Position numbers and translations under genes: made by a program. From the NCBI GenBank assembly GCA_013360825.1, contig JABWAY010000200.1, forward strand, positions 1-7,482: 7,482 nucleotides of DNA. The letters are read 5' to 3'. Positions 1 to 5,111 of this stretch are shown here, in pieces. Each line of letters begins with the position of its first letter. Positions within the stretch are counted from its first letter, which is position 1. The stretch comes from Candidatus Brocadiia bacterium (GTDB lineage Bacteria > Planctomycetota > MHYJ01 > WSZJ01). The notes beneath the pieces are model-generated. The model was not told where the DNA came from. It did no database searches and was given only the letters and a program-made list of their open reading frames with translations.

Positions 1-1257
1 GGTCAGCCTGACGCTGGCGGATCCGGCCCGGTTCACGGCGCGCGCATGCCCGAACAGGCGCGCCGCGATCGGCGTGCCGTGCGCCGCGTGCCGCTGGTAC
101 AGGGCCTCCGCCTTGAGCGTGGCCATGTCCACCGACATCGGACACTCGGACTTGCACGCCTTGCACTCGAGGCAGAGGTCGAGCACATCCATCAGCGCGT
201 CGTCGCCGAGCGCCGCCCGGGGATCCGGTGATGACAGGGCCGCGACGAGGGCGTTGGCGCGACCGCGGGTCGAGTGGCGCTCGTCCCGCGTGGCCATGTA
301 CGACGGGCACATCGTGCCGCCTGACGCGGCCGACTTCCGGCACGCGCCGACGCGCACGCAGCGATTGGCCGCCCCGCGCATGCCGTCCGCGAAGGCGAAC
401 GGGAACACGGTGGCCAGCGGGAGCGAGCGAGGGAGCGCGGGTTCGCGCAGGTGTTCGGTCATGGCCGGCGCGTCCACCTTCTTGCCGGGATTGAGCCGGT
501 TCGACGGGTCGAACGCACGCTTGAGTTCGCGCATGGCCTCATACAGCTCATCACCAAAGAGCCGCCGGCTGAACTCGGCGCGCACGAGCCCGTCCCCGTG
601 TTCGCTGCTGTTCATGCCGCCGAACTCGGAGACCAGCGCCGCCACCTCCCCGGCGACGGCGCGCATCCGGGCGACCTCTCCCGGCCGCCCGAGGTCCATG
701 AACGGACGGATGTGCAGGCAGCCGGCCGAGGCGTGGCCGTAGAACCCGGCGCGGAGGCCGTGCCGCTCGAGCAGGCGCGCGAAGCGGTCGGTGTACGCCG
801 CCAGCCGCCGCGGGTCGACCGCGGTGTCTTCCACGAAGGCGATCGACCGCTCGTTCCCCTGCCCGGCGGCGCTGAGGAGGCCGAGCCCCGCCTTGCGCAG
901 TTCCCGGAATCGCTTCAGCTCCGAGGGCGTGGTCGCGCGAACGATGGCGTACCCGTGCCGGTGACGCTGCCAGGCCTGCTCCAGCCGGGCCGCGGCCGCG
1001 GGATCGAGGCGCATCTGTCCGGGGCCGGTCGGACGCGGGTCCGCGAGGTCGGCGCCGAGCACGAACAGGTCGTGCTGCACGGCGGCGATCTCGCGGTCGA
1101 TGTCCGGAGGGAGGATCGCCGCGCGGGCGACCCCGAGGGAGGCGTTCAGCTCGTCGACCTGCCCGTAGGCGTCGATCCGTTCATCGTCCTTCGGGACGCG
1201 ACCTCCTCCGATCAGGCCTGTCTCACCGGCATCGCCGGTCCGTGTGTAGATCTTCAT
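1..1257 (-). CDS. Chimeric ORF: PduO-type cobalamin adenosyltransferase N-terminus fused to YdiJ-like FAD-linked oxidase C-terminal/4Fe-4S region (partial)
   Basis: I translated this strand by hand: 419 codons are open from ATG at 1257 to the left edge. Residues 1-94 read like the start of PduO-type ATP:cob(I)alamin adenosyltransferase, with the ATP-binding TRTGDAGETGLIGGG, then AYGQVDELNASLG and QHDLFVLGADLA. The helical second half of that enzyme, with its conserved Arg/Glu and Asn-Arg-Leu-Ser-Asp active-site motifs, is absent. From about residue 92 the protein matches the C-terminal part of large FAD/Fe-S oxidases (YdiJ / D-2-hydroxyacid dehydrogenase type). It shows FVEDTAV (141-147), GFYGHASAGCLHIRP (171-185, metal/substrate His175 and His182), SSEHGDG (217-223), NPGK (256-259), a first cysteine cluster (C300, C306, C317) and a classical CxxCxxCxxxCP (C362-C372). 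The usual N-terminal FAD-binding PCMH domain is missing. A second iron-sulfur/CCG region is expected beyond the edge. No Shine-Dalgarno is visible. Domain identities are confident; whether the fusion is real is uncertain. Confidence 0.85.
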   Translation of the reverse strand, partial: MKIYTRTGDAGETGLIGGGRVPKDDERIDAYGQVDELNASLGVARAAILPPDIDREIAAVQHDLFVLGADLADPRPTGPGQMRLDPAAAARLEQAWQRHRHGYAIVRATTPSELKRFRELRKAGLGLLSAAGQGNERSIAFVEDTAVDPRRLAAYTDRFARLLERHGLRAGFYGHASAGCLHIRPFMDLGRPGEVARMRAVAGEVAALVSEFGGMNSSEHGDGLVRAEFSRRLFGDELYEAMRELKRAFDPSNRLNPGKKVDAPAMTEHLREPALPRSLPLATVFPFAFADGMRGAANRCVRVGACRKSAASGGTMCPSYMATRDERHSTRGRANALVAALSSPDPRAALGDDALMDVLDLCLECKACKSECPMSVDMATLKAEALYQRHAAHGTPIAARLFGHARAVNRAGSASVRLT

Positions 1258-1310
1258 GGGTGGGGGGCGCGGGATTGGAGGAGAGGGGGAGGGCGGGATC
1301 CGGGGACGGG
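1258..1310 (+). other. G-run tract with quadruplex-forming potential
   Basis: Directly upstream of the divergent ATG at 1257 the plus strand is purine-rich with many runs of three or more G. The clearest stretch, 1285-1310, has G runs of 5, 3, 3, 4 and 3 separated by loops of 1, 1, 4 and 2 bases. Another cluster (1258-1273) has runs of 3, 6 and 3. This fits the usual intramolecular G-quadruplex pattern. The minus-strand transcript would carry the C-rich complement here, as a pyrimidine-rich leader without a Shine-Dalgarno. Function is unknown; it may only reflect base composition. Confidence 0.4.
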
Positions 1311-1381
1311 TCGAGTCTACGGCGGGGGGTGCGGGCAGAGGAAGTGCTGCTTCCGGGGTTTTGACGGAATCAGGGGGGAGC

Positions 1382-1417
1382 GTCCGAAAACCGGACATAG
1401 CGTCCCGATTTCGGGAC
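1382..1417 (+). promoter_or_regulatory. Tandem palindromes, likely binding sites of a sigma-54 activator
   Basis: Two inverted repeats share the pattern cGTCC-N7/8-GGACA. The first, 1382-1396, has 5-bp arms (GTCCG/CGGAC) around AAAAC. The second, 1402-1417, has 7-bp arms (GTCCCGA/TCGGGAC) around TT. Their starts are 20 bp apart, close to two helical turns, so a dimeric activator would sit twice on one face of the DNA. They centre about 96 and 117 bp upstream of the predicted start of the sigma-54 transcript, the usual distance for enhancer-binding protein sites. I do not recognise the cognate regulator. They could also serve the divergent minus-strand gene. Confidence 0.7.
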
Positions 1418-1480
1418 ACAGGCCGGCTCCATGACATGATGCAAGTGCTGCAGCAGTAAAGACTTGAGAATTCCGATGTC

Positions 1481-1496
1481 TGGCACATCCGTTGCT
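1481..1496 (+). promoter_or_regulatory. Sigma-54 (RpoN) -24/-12 promoter
   Basis: The bases TGGCACATCCGTTGCT match the RpoN consensus TGGCACR-N4-TTGCW at every specified position. The invariant GG (1482-1483) and GC (1494-1495) are separated by the required 10 bp. The predicted transcript start is near 1506, giving a leader of about 54 nt before the ATG at 1560. Paired palindromes upstream and a single-gene unit with its own terminator downstream agree with activator-dependent expression. TGCTATAC inside the element resembles an extended -10 but has no -35 at proper spacing, so sigma-54 is the better reading. Confidence 0.88.
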
Positions 1497-1546
1497 ATAC
1501 CACTCCCCCGTCAACACGCGCCACGAACACTAACCCGGACAGCCAT

Positions 1547-1552
1547 AGGAGG
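1547..1552 (+). promoter_or_regulatory. Shine-Dalgarno deciding the start at 1560
   Basis: AGGAGG lies 7 nt before the ATG at 1560, ideal spacing. It fixes this ATG over in-frame alternatives further upstream (a TTG at 1464), which lie before the predicted sigma-54 transcription start and would bury the signal peptide. It is also the only strong Shine-Dalgarno I find in front of any gene in the window. Confidence 0.85.
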
Positions 1553-1559
1553 ATCAGCC

Positions 1560-2156
1560 ATGAACCGCCTCTTCACCGTCATCGCGACCGGAGCCATCCT
1601 CGGCGCCGCCGGGCTCAACGCCCAGGCCGAGAACTTCTTCAAGAAAGTCAGCCGCAAGGTCAAGGAGTCCCACGAACGCCACGTGGACATGATGGCCGAC
1701 GCCCACGACCGCCACGTCCGCATCGCCCGCGACGCCCACCGGCACGAGGAACGGCGCGTCGTGATCCGTCACGGCGAATGCGGTTATGGCGAGGGACACG
1801 GCCGGTGGGAAACCATCGAAGTCCAGGAGTGCATCCCCGGCTACTACCGGACCGAGTACGTCGAGGTCCACACTCCGGGGCACTACGAGACGCGGGTGGT
1901 GGACGAGGTCGTCCCCGGATACTTCAAGCAGGTCTGGGTCGAGCCTGTCTTCCGCTATGAGACCGACTGCCACGGCCACAGGATCAAAATCCAGGTCTCC
2001 TGCGGGTACTTCAAGAAGGTCTGGATCCCGCCGACCACCTGCCGGAAGACCGTCCGGGTCTTCGTCGAAGGCGAGTGCCGGCGCGTGCCGAAGAAAGTGT
2101 GGGTCGAGGAACAGCACGTCACGAAGTGCGTCCGGGTGTGGGTGGTCTGCCGGTAG
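1560..2156 (+). CDS. Exported His/Cys-rich repeat protein, function unknown
   Basis: This 198-residue protein has a clear Sec signal peptide (MNRLF, a hydrophobic core to about residue 19, cleavage after AQA-23), so it is periplasmic or secreted. Residues 37-66 are a His-rich, charged, probably helical stretch with an 11-residue period (SHERHVDMMAD / AHDRHVRIARD / AHRHEERR). From residue 92 to the end, units of about 13 residues follow, each with an aromatic/basic start and a V-W-V-type strand (for example TPGHYETRVVDEV, VPGYFKQVWVEPV, SCGYFKKVWIPPT), suggesting serial beta strands or hairpins. The eight cysteines (74, 91, 137, 148, 161, 173, 190, 197) all fall in the exported part and could form disulfides. 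About a dozen histidines make metal binding plausible. I recognise no named family; similar Tyr/Trp/Val repeats occur in planctomycete hypothetical proteins. Sigma-54 control suggests an induced, condition-specific envelope protein. The gene is real; its function is unknown. Confidence 0.88.
   Translation: MNRLFTVIATGAILGAAGLNAQAENFFKKVSRKVKESHERHVDMMADAHDRHVRIARDAHRHEERRVVIRHGECGYGEGHGRWETIEVQECIPGYYRTEYVEVHTPGHYETRVVDEVVPGYFKQVWVEPVFRYETDCHGHRIKIQVSCGYFKKVWIPPTTCRKTVRVFVEGECRRVPKKVWVEEQHVTKCVRVWVVCR
1668..1757 (+). repeat. In-gene 33-bp repeat encoding 11-residue His-rich units
   Basis: Two full units (1668-1700 and 1701-1733) and a partial third (from 1734) encode His-x-Arg-His-Val-type segments in register. 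The DNA copies share the CCACG-A-CGCCACGT core but have diverged elsewhere, so this is an old internal duplication kept at protein level. An 11-residue period suits a three-turn (hendecad) helix that places His on one face. Confidence 0.6.
1833..2153 (+). repeat. Eight degenerate 13-residue beta-type repeats in the exported protein
   Basis: Residues 92-198 divide almost exactly into eight units: seven of 13 residues and one of 16 (the fourth, which carries an insertion, DCHGH). The shared pattern is roughly P/C-G-Y/H-Y/F-K/E-x-x-V/Y-W/V-V-E/P-x-x. The first three units start with Pro-Gly; later ones replace Pro with Cys or His. The division is by eye and the later units are weak. Confidence 0.55.
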
Positions 2157-2182
2157 ACGGCCTTCGGAAACGGAATCGTCCG

Positions 2183-2218
2183 GGGAAGGGCGCTCTGGCG
2201 CCCTTCCCTGTTTTTTTT
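2183..2218 (+). terminator. Rho-independent terminator of the exported-protein gene
   Basis: A perfect 11-bp stem (GGGAAGGGCGC, 2183-2193, with GCGCCCTTCCC, 2198-2208) closes a 4-nt loop TCTG. It is followed by TG and eight T residues (2211-2218). It begins 27 nt after the stop codon. Read on the minus strand the stem is not followed by a U-tract, so it works mainly for the plus-strand gene. Confidence 0.95.
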
Positions 2219-2278
2219 GACAGGCCATGGCGTCGGGACGGCCCCGTCTCGCCTCCGCGGACGGGTCGCGCCCCGGAA

Positions 2279-3787
2279 TCAGGCCGGGAGGCTCTTGTCC
2301 GACTCGCGGAACACCTTGAGAATCTCCTCCGCGGACTGCGCGGTGATGAGGCGTTCACGGAGGTAGTCGCTGAGCAGGAGCGACGAGATCTTTTCCAGGA
2401 TGTGGAGGTGCGCGCCCTCGTCATGGGGAGGCGAGAGGATGAGGAAGACGAGGTTGACGGGTTTTCCGTCCATCGAGCCGAAGTCGATGCCGCCCGGGAC
2501 GGTCCGGCCGACCGCCGCCGCCGGACGGACCAGCCCTTCGACCCGCCCGTGCGGAATGGCCACCCCCATTCCCAGCCCGGTGGAGGCGAGCGCCTCGCGT
2601 TTCATCACGGCGGCGACCGCCTTCCCGACGTCGACGTCCTTCCGGGCCGCGGCGATCCCGAGCGCGAGCCTGCGGACGACGTCCTGCTTGGGCGCGGGGA
2701 CGATGTCGAGCACGACCGCCTCCTCCGCCACGATTTCGCTCAGCCGGTAGTCCTTCACCTTCTCGAACTCGTCGTTGATCGGGCCGACCAGCTCCTCCAG
2801 GATGTCCTCCAGCGTCACGATCCCCACGAGCGCGCCGTCCTTCTCGACGACGGCGAGGTGGGGCCCGCCGGGCAGGAATTTCCGGAGGAGTTCCTCCACG
2901 GGGATTCCCGGCGGGACGCGGAGGGCGGGGCGGGCGATCGCGTTCATGTCGACGGCGCCGCCCTGGCTCAGGTTGAGGAGCATGTCCTTGACGTGTACGA
3001 CCCGGGACGGCCGCTCCTCGGCGAGGAGGTAGCGCGAGTGGAGCGTGTGCTCGATGGTCTCGCGGTTCTCCTTCCACGGCTTGGCGGGGTCCAGGTACGC
3101 GACCTTGGAGGCCGGGATCATGACGTCGTCCGCCGTCAGGGTGCCGAAGTCGATGACGTTCTCCATCATGAGCAGGCGGGAGAGCGTGAACATCCCCTGG
3201 TCGTGCGACGCCCCCACGATCATCTTGATCTCGGAGTGGCTGTGGACGATCCCGTGCTCCCCCCCGGCCGCGATGCCGGCGATCCTGAGAATCAGGTTGC
3301 TGGCCGAGTTGAGGAGCCACATCGCCGGGAAGAACAGGATGTGCAGGAGCCGGATCGGCGCCGCGGAGAACAGGGCCGCCCATTCGGTTTTCCGGATGGC
3401 GACCGACTTCGGGGCCAGCTCCCCCAGCACGACGTGCAGGAACGTGACCAGGCCGAAGGAAAAAGCGAACGCCGTCGAGTGCACGACCGCGGGAGAGGAA
3501 ATCCCCAACCGCAGCATCACCGGCTCGATCAGCCGCGCGAACGCGGGCTCCCCGATCCAGCCGAGCCCCAGCGAGGCGATCGTGATCCCGAGCTGGCAGG
3601 TCGACAGGTAGGCGTCGAGCTGGTCCAGGATCCTGAGCACCATCGCCGCACGCACGTTCCCCTGCTCCGCCAGCTCGCGCATGCGCGTCACGCGCACCCG
3701 CACCAGCGCGAACTCCGCGAGAACGTAGAAGGCGTTCAGGGCCACCAGCGCCAGGGCAACGGCAACGTAGATGATCTGGGTCCACAT
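2279..3787 (-). CDS. CNNM/DUF21-CBS membrane protein (CorC/HlyC-type) with C-terminal PTS EIIA domain
   Basis: A 502-residue inner-membrane protein. Residues 1-190 form the CNNM (DUF21) domain, with hydrophobic segments near 4-27, 60-80, 103-123 and 140-172 and the conserved stretch LGELAPKSVAIRK (121-133). Residues about 215-340 hold a CBS pair; the first CBS is degenerate and the second ends in the typical VTLEDILEELVGPINDEF (324-341). Family members normally end in a CorC_HlyC domain. Here residues about 346-499 are instead a PTS EIIA type-2 (PtsN/fructose-like) domain with GVAIPHGR (408-415), His413 being the expected phosphorylated residue, and the GAHLHILEKIS helix (458-468). Relatives are linked to Mg/Co efflux; control of transport by phosphorylation is inferred. 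ATG at 3787 is chosen because the signature hydrophobic N-terminus starts there. The frame stays open far upstream, but that part lies under the neighbouring gene. No Shine-Dalgarno is visible. Last gene of the proposed operon, 53 nt after the previous stop. Confidence 0.92.
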   Translation of the reverse strand: MWTQIIYVAVALALVALNAFYVLAEFALVRVRVTRMRELAEQGNVRAAMVLRILDQLDAYLSTCQLGITIASLGLGWIGEPAFARLIEPVMLRLGISSPAVVHSTAFAFSFGLVTFLHVVLGELAPKSVAIRKTEWAALFSAAPIRLLHILFFPAMWLLNSASNLILRIAGIAAGGEHGIVHSHSEIKMIVGASHDQGMFTLSRLLMMENVIDFGTLTADDVMIPASKVAYLDPAKPWKENRETIEHTLHSRYLLAEERPSRVVHVKDMLLNLSQGGAVDMNAIARPALRVPPGIPVEELLRKFLPGGPHLAVVEKDGALVGIVTLEDILEELVGPINDEFEKVKDYRLSEIVAEEAVVLDIVPAPKQDVVRRLALGIAAARKDVDVGKAVAAVMKREALASTGLGMGVAIPHGRVEGLVRPAAAVGRTVPGGIDFGSMDGKPVNLVFLILSPPHDEGAHLHILEKISSLLLSDYLRERLITAQSAEEILKVFRESDKSLPA

Positions 3788-3840
3788 CGGTGAGGGGAGG
3801 ATTGCGCATGCCGGCGAAGCGCGCAAGAGGAAAGACGGGG

Positions 3841-5052
3841 TCACTCCTCCTTGTGGAAGTCCTCCGGCGCGAGGAACCAGAGCTTTCCGTCGCGCAGCGT
3901 CACCTCCAGCCGCGTCCCCTTCTTCAGAATCTCGATCACCTCGTGCGCCGGCCTCTCGATCGCCTTGAACGAGTAACGGGCCGCGCGCCGCCACGACCGC
4001 GGGTCCATCGCCAGGGGGCGGTCCAGGGCCCGCGACAGCTCCGTGGCCAGATCCCGGATCGACAGGTTCTCCCCGCCGACCACGACCTCCTTCTTCAGGA
4101 ACTCCTTCTCCGTCTCGATCCGCCCCTTGCGCTCCTCCTCCCGCGCGGCGGCCGCCTTCTCCCCGGCCTCCTTCTCCTCCTTCGAGAGGATCTCCACGGA
4201 GTCCGCGTTCACGAGAAACGTGTACCCGACCGGGTCCAGCACGCGCCCGAGAAAGACGTCGATCGACTCCCCCTCCATCGGGATCAGGGCGGGAAGGGTC
4301 GGGGGGTTCTCCACCGGCCGCATGACGTAGGTGACCTCGGAGACCTGCGAGAGAAAGTTGAGGAGCCCGGCGATGTCCCCGGCGGGAACCTGGCGGGCGG
4401 CGACCGCCGTGTTCCGGAGCGTCTTCGCCAGCGCGGGCTCGCGGGCGCCCCCGGCGTTCCGGTCCTCGAGCACCGCCACGCGGACGCGCTGAAGCTCGAT
4501 CAGGTCGAAATACGCCGGCGGGGCGTGCGTCGTCAGGTCCGCGGCGGGCAGGAGCAGGAGTTCGCCGGCCAGGTTCACGATCCAGACCAGATCCGACAGC
4601 CGGGACACCAGGTCCAGCACCGCGAGCGCGGACATCTGCTCGCAGCGGAACGTGACCTCGCCCCCCTCCACGCCGATCCCACGGATGGACAGCCCGTGAG
4701 CCGACTGCAGCTCCGCCAGCACCTCCGCCAGGGGTCGCGCCTCCCACTCGGCGTCGATCAGCTTCTCCCGCCAGGGCTTGAGCGCCGCATCCCGCATGTC
4801 CACGTAGTCGGCCAGCGGAAACCCGGGCGCGTCCGGATCGAGAAGCGACCCCTTCTCCAGGTCCGTCGTCACCACCAGCCCGCCCTTCCCCTTCGAAAAA
4901 TCCCGGGGCCCGCGTTTCTCCCGCGTCCCTTTCCGGCCCCCCTCCTCCGCGTCCTCCTCCATCTCCTTTGCCCCGAAGCGGGCGCGCAGGATCACCACGG
5001 AGATGGCGCCCAGCGCGGCGGCGGCGAACAGGACGAGGAGGAAGCGTTTCAT
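3841..5052 (-). CDS. Membrane-anchored protein with three STN-like (secretin N-terminal) domains, no secretin barrel
   Basis: A 403-residue protein. An uncleaved-looking signal anchor (residues 5-24) is followed by a charged low-complexity linker (29-57), placing the rest in the periplasm. Three segments look like secretin/TonB short N-terminal (STN) beta-alpha-beta units. The first is about 101-170 (RPLAEVLAELQSAHGLSI, then strands ending ELLLLPA). The second is 225-292 (GDIAGLLNFLSQVSEV to ADSVEILS). The third is 326-396 (LSIRDLATELSRALDRPL to GKLWFLAPED). A Glu/Lys/Ala-rich, likely helical segment (about 290-322) separates the second and third. Complete secretins (GspD, PilQ) continue into a beta-barrel, which is absent here, so this is not an outer-membrane channel itself. 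Similar solitary STN proteins exist in high-GC environmental bacteria without assigned roles. No Shine-Dalgarno is seen. It lies 59 nt after the diiron gene and 53 nt before the CNNM gene. The domain call is by pattern, not a profile hit. Confidence 0.8.
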   Translation of the reverse strand: MKRFLLVLFAAAALGAISVVILRARFGAKEMEEDAEEGGRKGTREKRGPRDFSKGKGGLVVTTDLEKGSLLDPDAPGFPLADYVDMRDAALKPWREKLIDAEWEARPLAEVLAELQSAHGLSIRGIGVEGGEVTFRCEQMSALAVLDLVSRLSDLVWIVNLAGELLLLPAADLTTHAPPAYFDLIELQRVRVAVLEDRNAGGAREPALAKTLRNTAVAARQVPAGDIAGLLNFLSQVSEVTYVMRPVENPPTLPALIPMEGESIDVFLGRVLDPVGYTFLVNADSVEILSKEEKEAGEKAAAAREEERKGRIETEKEFLKKEVVVGGENLSIRDLATELSRALDRPLAMDPRSWRRAARYSFKAIERPAHEVIEILKKGTRLEVTLRDGKLWFLAPEDFHKEE

Positions 5053-5111
5053 GGAGGCGGGGCGCTCAGGCCCCCTCTTTCAACGACCGGCGCGCCCGGA
5101 GGTCGGCGGCG

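Noticed and set aside
1340..1354. Small inverted repeat GGAAG-N5-CTTCC followed by a few T
   Set aside because: Five-base arms only, and no gene upstream on the plus strand to be terminated; likely chance.
451..1434. 327-codon open frame on the plus strand
   Set aside because: It lies opposite the adenosyltransferase/oxidase frame, is rich in Arg/Gly/Pro and has no recognisable motif; it results from high GC content.
1494..1501. Extended -10 box TGCTATAC as a sigma-70 promoter
   Set aside because: No -35 at suitable spacing, and the same bases form part of a full sigma-54 consensus.
1464..1559. Upstream TTG start for the exported protein
   Set aside because: It lies before the predicted transcription start and would place 32 residues ahead of a clear signal peptide, while ATG 1560 has a perfect Shine-Dalgarno.
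2237..2248. Hairpin GACGG/CCGTC between the convergent genes as terminator of the minus-strand operon
   Set aside because: Five-base stem and no U-tract on the minus strand; too weak to call.
2075..3793. 572-codon open frame on the plus strand
   Set aside because: Complement of the CNNM-CBS-EIIA gene; composition is almost wholly charged residues with no domain, and its start lies inside the exported-protein gene.
3788..4747. N-terminal extension of the CNNM gene to 822 residues
   Set aside because: The extra 320 residues overlap the STN gene out of frame and are Gly/Arg/Ala filler; the family's hydrophobic N-terminus begins at 3787.
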